A DNA stretch of 64,000 nt from Roseomonas gilardii. Its GTDB lineage: Bacteria > Pseudomonadota > Alphaproteobacteria > Acetobacterales > Acetobacteraceae. Of this stretch, positions 62,071 to 64,000 are shown in pieces (position 1 is the first letter of the stretch; each line of letters opens with the position of its first letter). The notes below the pieces were generated by a model. The model was not told the DNA's origin, did no database searches, and saw nothing but the letters and a program-made list of their open reading frames with translations. The translations under genes and the position numbers were made by a program. The stretch lies in the NCBI RefSeq assembly GCF_001941945.1, contig NZ_CP015583.1, forward strand, positions 3,992,501-4,056,500, in the 5' to 3' direction.

Positions 62071-63402
62071 ATGCTGACCAAACTGCTCCCGCTCGCGGAT
62101 CTCGTGACGATCGCCGGCAGCCTGTTCCTCTTCTTCCGGTTGTCGCGCCAGGAGGCGAGGCCCGCCTGGGCCATGCCGCTCCTCTGCGCCATGGCGGCGC
62201 TGGCCCTCTTCGCCATCTCGGAGCCCCGGCATCTCTTCGAGGACTTCCGGGTCGCCTACTACCTGGCCGGACAGGCCGTGCTGGACGGTCCCGCGGCGCT
62301 GGGGCCGCAGATCGAGCGGGGCGTGGACGGCTTCGTGAACCTGCCCGTCGTGGCCTATCTCTTCACGCCCTTCGCCCTGTTGCCGGACAAGGCGGCGGCG
62401 GTGCTGTTCACGCTGATCGGCCTCGCGGCCACGGCCGGCGCCTTCCTGCTGCTGGCCCGGCTCGCCGGGCTGCGCGGGACGGGCTTCTGGCTGCTGCTGC
62501 TGCTCTTCGCCATCAACGGGCCGCTGCACAACAGCCTGAAGGAAGGCAACACCACCCATATCGTGCTGCTGCTGCTGGCCGCCGGGCTCTGGCTGCTGCG
62601 CGGGCGGCGGGACGTGGCGGCGGGGCTGCTGCTCGGCTTCGCGGCGGTGATCAAGCTGCCGCTCATGCTCTTCGGCCTGTATTTCCTGCTGCGCCGGAAC
62701 TGGGGCGCCACGGCCGGCTTCGCCGGCTTCTGCGGCGCGGCGGGGCTGCTCTCCCTCGCCATCTTCGGCTGGGAGATGCACTGGCACTGGCTGCAGCTCA
62801 GCGTGCTCCAGTTCAGCAGCCACCCGCTTGGCGCCTTCAACGTGCAGTCCGTGGCGGGCTTCCTGGTGCGCCTCGCCGAAGGCCCGGCGGCGCTGATGGA
62901 CTGGGAGACCCTGCGCACACCAGCGCCGTTGCAGCGGATGACCGGCACGGTGGCGGTCGGGCTGCTCTACCTGACCGCGCTGCTCGCCTGCGTGCGGGGC
63001 TCCGCCCAGGGAGCGCGGACGGGGGGAAGCCGTGGGCAGGACCTGGAATACGCGCTGGTGCTGGTGCTGGCCGTGGTCAGCAGCCCGCTCTCCTGGTCGC
63101 ACTACTATCTGCTGATGCTCCTGCCAGCGGCCTTCTTCCTGGCCCCCGGCTCCGCCCTCGCCGCCAGTCCGGCGCGCCGCGCGCTGGGCTGGGCGGCGAT
63201 CCTGCTGACGACGCCGGCGGTGCTGGTCATCGCCTTCGCGAATCCGGGGTTGATGGAAGCCTATGCGCGTTTCGGCGTCTCCTACCTCCTCTTCGGCGGG
63301 CTGCTGTGGTTCGGGCTGCTCGCCTGGAGCCGGGCACGCGCCGCCTCGCCCCAGGGCTTCGGCCTCGGCGGGCGGGCCACGCAGCCGCTGGCGGGTTCCT
63401 GA
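62071..63402 (+). CDS. GT87-like polyprenol-phosphate-mannose-type mannosyltransferase
   Basis: Integral membrane protein of 443 residues with about ten helices, of the DUF2029/GT87 family that adds mannose from polyprenyl-phosphate-mannose. Family landmarks are the first-loop acidic motif EDFRVAYYLAGQAVLDGPAA, SLKEGNTTHIVLLLLAAGLW, the basic AAVIKLPLMLFGLYFLLRRN and SSPLSWSHYYLLMLLPAAFF. The ATG at 62071 follows GGAGG. It is divergent from the esterase gene. The acceptor is unknown; context suggests a surface glycan or lipid. Confidence 0.85.
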   Translation: MLTKLLPLADLVTIAGSLFLFFRLSRQEARPAWAMPLLCAMAALALFAISEPRHLFEDFRVAYYLAGQAVLDGPAALGPQIERGVDGFVNLPVVAYLFTPFALLPDKAAAVLFTLIGLAATAGAFLLLARLAGLRGTGFWLLLLLFAINGPLHNSLKEGNTTHIVLLLLAAGLWLLRGRRDVAAGLLLGFAAVIKLPLMLFGLYFLLRRNWGATAGFAGFCGAAGLLSLAIFGWEMHWHWLQLSVLQFSSHPLGAFNVQSVAGFLVRLAEGPAALMDWETLRTPAPLQRMTGTVAVGLLYLTALLACVRGSAQGARTGGSRGQDLEYALVLVLAVVSSPLSWSHYYLLMLLPAAFFLAPGSALAASPARRALGWAAILLTTPAVLVIAFANPGLMEAYARFGVSYLLFGGLLWFGLLAWSRARAASPQGFGLGGRATQPLAGS

Positions 63403-63465
63403 CGCCAGGGCGGAGGGGCGTCTACGCCATCCTCCGCTCGCAGGGTGGCGCCGTCCCGCCGGCGC

Positions 63466-64000
63466 TCAGCGCGGGACGGGCCGGGAGCCGGCCCGCCGGT
63501 GCAAGCCCAGTCCGAGGGCCAGGGCCAGAAGGGGCAGGAGCGTCCAGAACAGCGTGACCACGACCAACGGCGTCGTGGCCTCCCACCGGACCAGCAGGAG
63601 CAGCGCCGGCGCCGTGGCAAGGCAGAAAGCCGCCCTGCCCATGGGCTGCGCCGCCCAGAGCCGGCGCAGACGCGTCCCCGCCCACCAGAAGGCCGCCGCG
63701 CTGGCGAGGTACAGGAGGATCGCCATCGATCCCTTGCCGATGGCGGAGCTCGTCAGCGGGAACAGGTACGTCACCATGACGATCTGAAGGGGAAGGGACA
63801 GGAAGGAGAGGAGCAGGACCAGCAGGAAGCGCCCCATCCGGGCAGCCCATCCCAGGGTCTCGCCGTCAGCCTCCGCCAGCGCGGGCGAGCCTGGCATGAG
63901 CGGCATGGACCGGTGCATTCCCAGGCCGAGGGCGAAAGCCCCGACGGGCATCGCCGCCAGGAACAGGGCGGCCAGGAATGCCGGAACATCCGCTTCCCCC
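63466..64000 (-). CDS. Multi-pass membrane protein, 5' end outside window
   Basis: At least 178 residues are visible on the minus strand, and the frame stays open to position 64000 (EADVPAFLAALFLAAMPVGA). The start is therefore probably beyond the window, although an internal ATG at 63951 exists. Hydrophobic segments alternate with short loops (RFLLVLLLSFLSLPLQIVMV, GSMAILLYLASAAAFWWAGT). The end is a basic tail (GLHRRAGSRPVPR). No family was recognised. It is convergent with the GT87-like gene across 63 bp. Confidence 0.7.
   Translation of the reverse strand, partial: GEADVPAFLAALFLAAMPVGAFALGLGMHRSMPLMPGSPALAEADGETLGWAARMGRFLLVLLLSFLSLPLQIVMVTYLFPLTSSAIGKGSMAILLYLASAAAFWWAGTRLRRLWAAQPMGRAAFCLATAPALLLLVRWEATTPLVVVTLFWTLLPLLALALGLGLHRRAGSRPVPR

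Overview
The window is a gene-dense, very GC-rich alphaproteobacterial chromosome segment, most consistent with the Acetobacteraceae (Roseomonas-like). The grounds are base composition, the rpmI-rplT-pheS-pheT and dapF-ftsY housekeeping blocks, a MucR-type regulator, a Bug-family solute receptor and glycan-export genes. This is inference from content; no rRNA is present. No tRNA, CRISPR array, insertion sequence or phage gene was seen, so it reads as stable chromosome with several accessory patches.

Layout. 1-5.7 kb: a spermidine/putrescine-type ABC importer on the minus strand with two paralogous binding proteins. 5.9-8.8 kb: an overlapping copper operon copA-cueR-copZ behind a CueR-like operator. 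8.9-11.6 kb: dapF and ftsY. 11.6-17.7 kb (minus): a small secreted protein, a Nudix hydrolase, a UDP-sugar epimerase coupled to a large glycosyltransferase, and a serine hydrolase lipoprotein. 18-22.5 kb: rpmI, rplT, pheS, pheT. 22.8-27.3 kb: topoisomerase III, a MucR-like protein with an extra N-terminal domain, and two secreted low-complexity proteins. 27.6-36.1 kb: acetyl-CoA synthetase, an MFS transporter, a divergent ampR/class A beta-lactamase pair, an amidase and a family 5 solute-binding protein.

36.5-43 kb (minus): an ABC-2 glycan exporter with a small unknown protein and two glycosyltransferases, apparently one operon. 43-46.6 kb: a glycine-zipper lipoprotein, a lytic transglycosylase with a SPOR domain, a small conserved protein and an Asp/Glu racemase-like protein. 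46.7-51.6 kb (minus): a MarR regulator, a benzoylformate-decarboxylase-like enzyme and a Bug receptor (probable operon), then a secreted TIM-barrel hydrolase. 51.9-56.8 kb (minus): a fosmidomycin-resistance-like MFS pump and a HAD-UbiA / multi-TM / small-DMT trio that looks like lipid-linked sugar synthesis and transfer. 57-61.6 kb (minus): a large RTX-tailed SGNH (CE3-like) esterase whose stop codon overlaps the start of an OafA-type acyltransferase. 62-64 kb: a GT87-like mannosyltransferase and a partial membrane protein.

The most unusual signals are two. First, a roughly 300-bp intergenic element occurs three times (22.5, 36.2 and 51.7 kb), always between genes; it is built of several hairpins whose stems are preserved while their sequence changes. 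Second, the esterase/acyltransferase pair may add and remove acyl groups on the same surface glycan; the esterase gene also carries a 227-bp perfect internal direct repeat.
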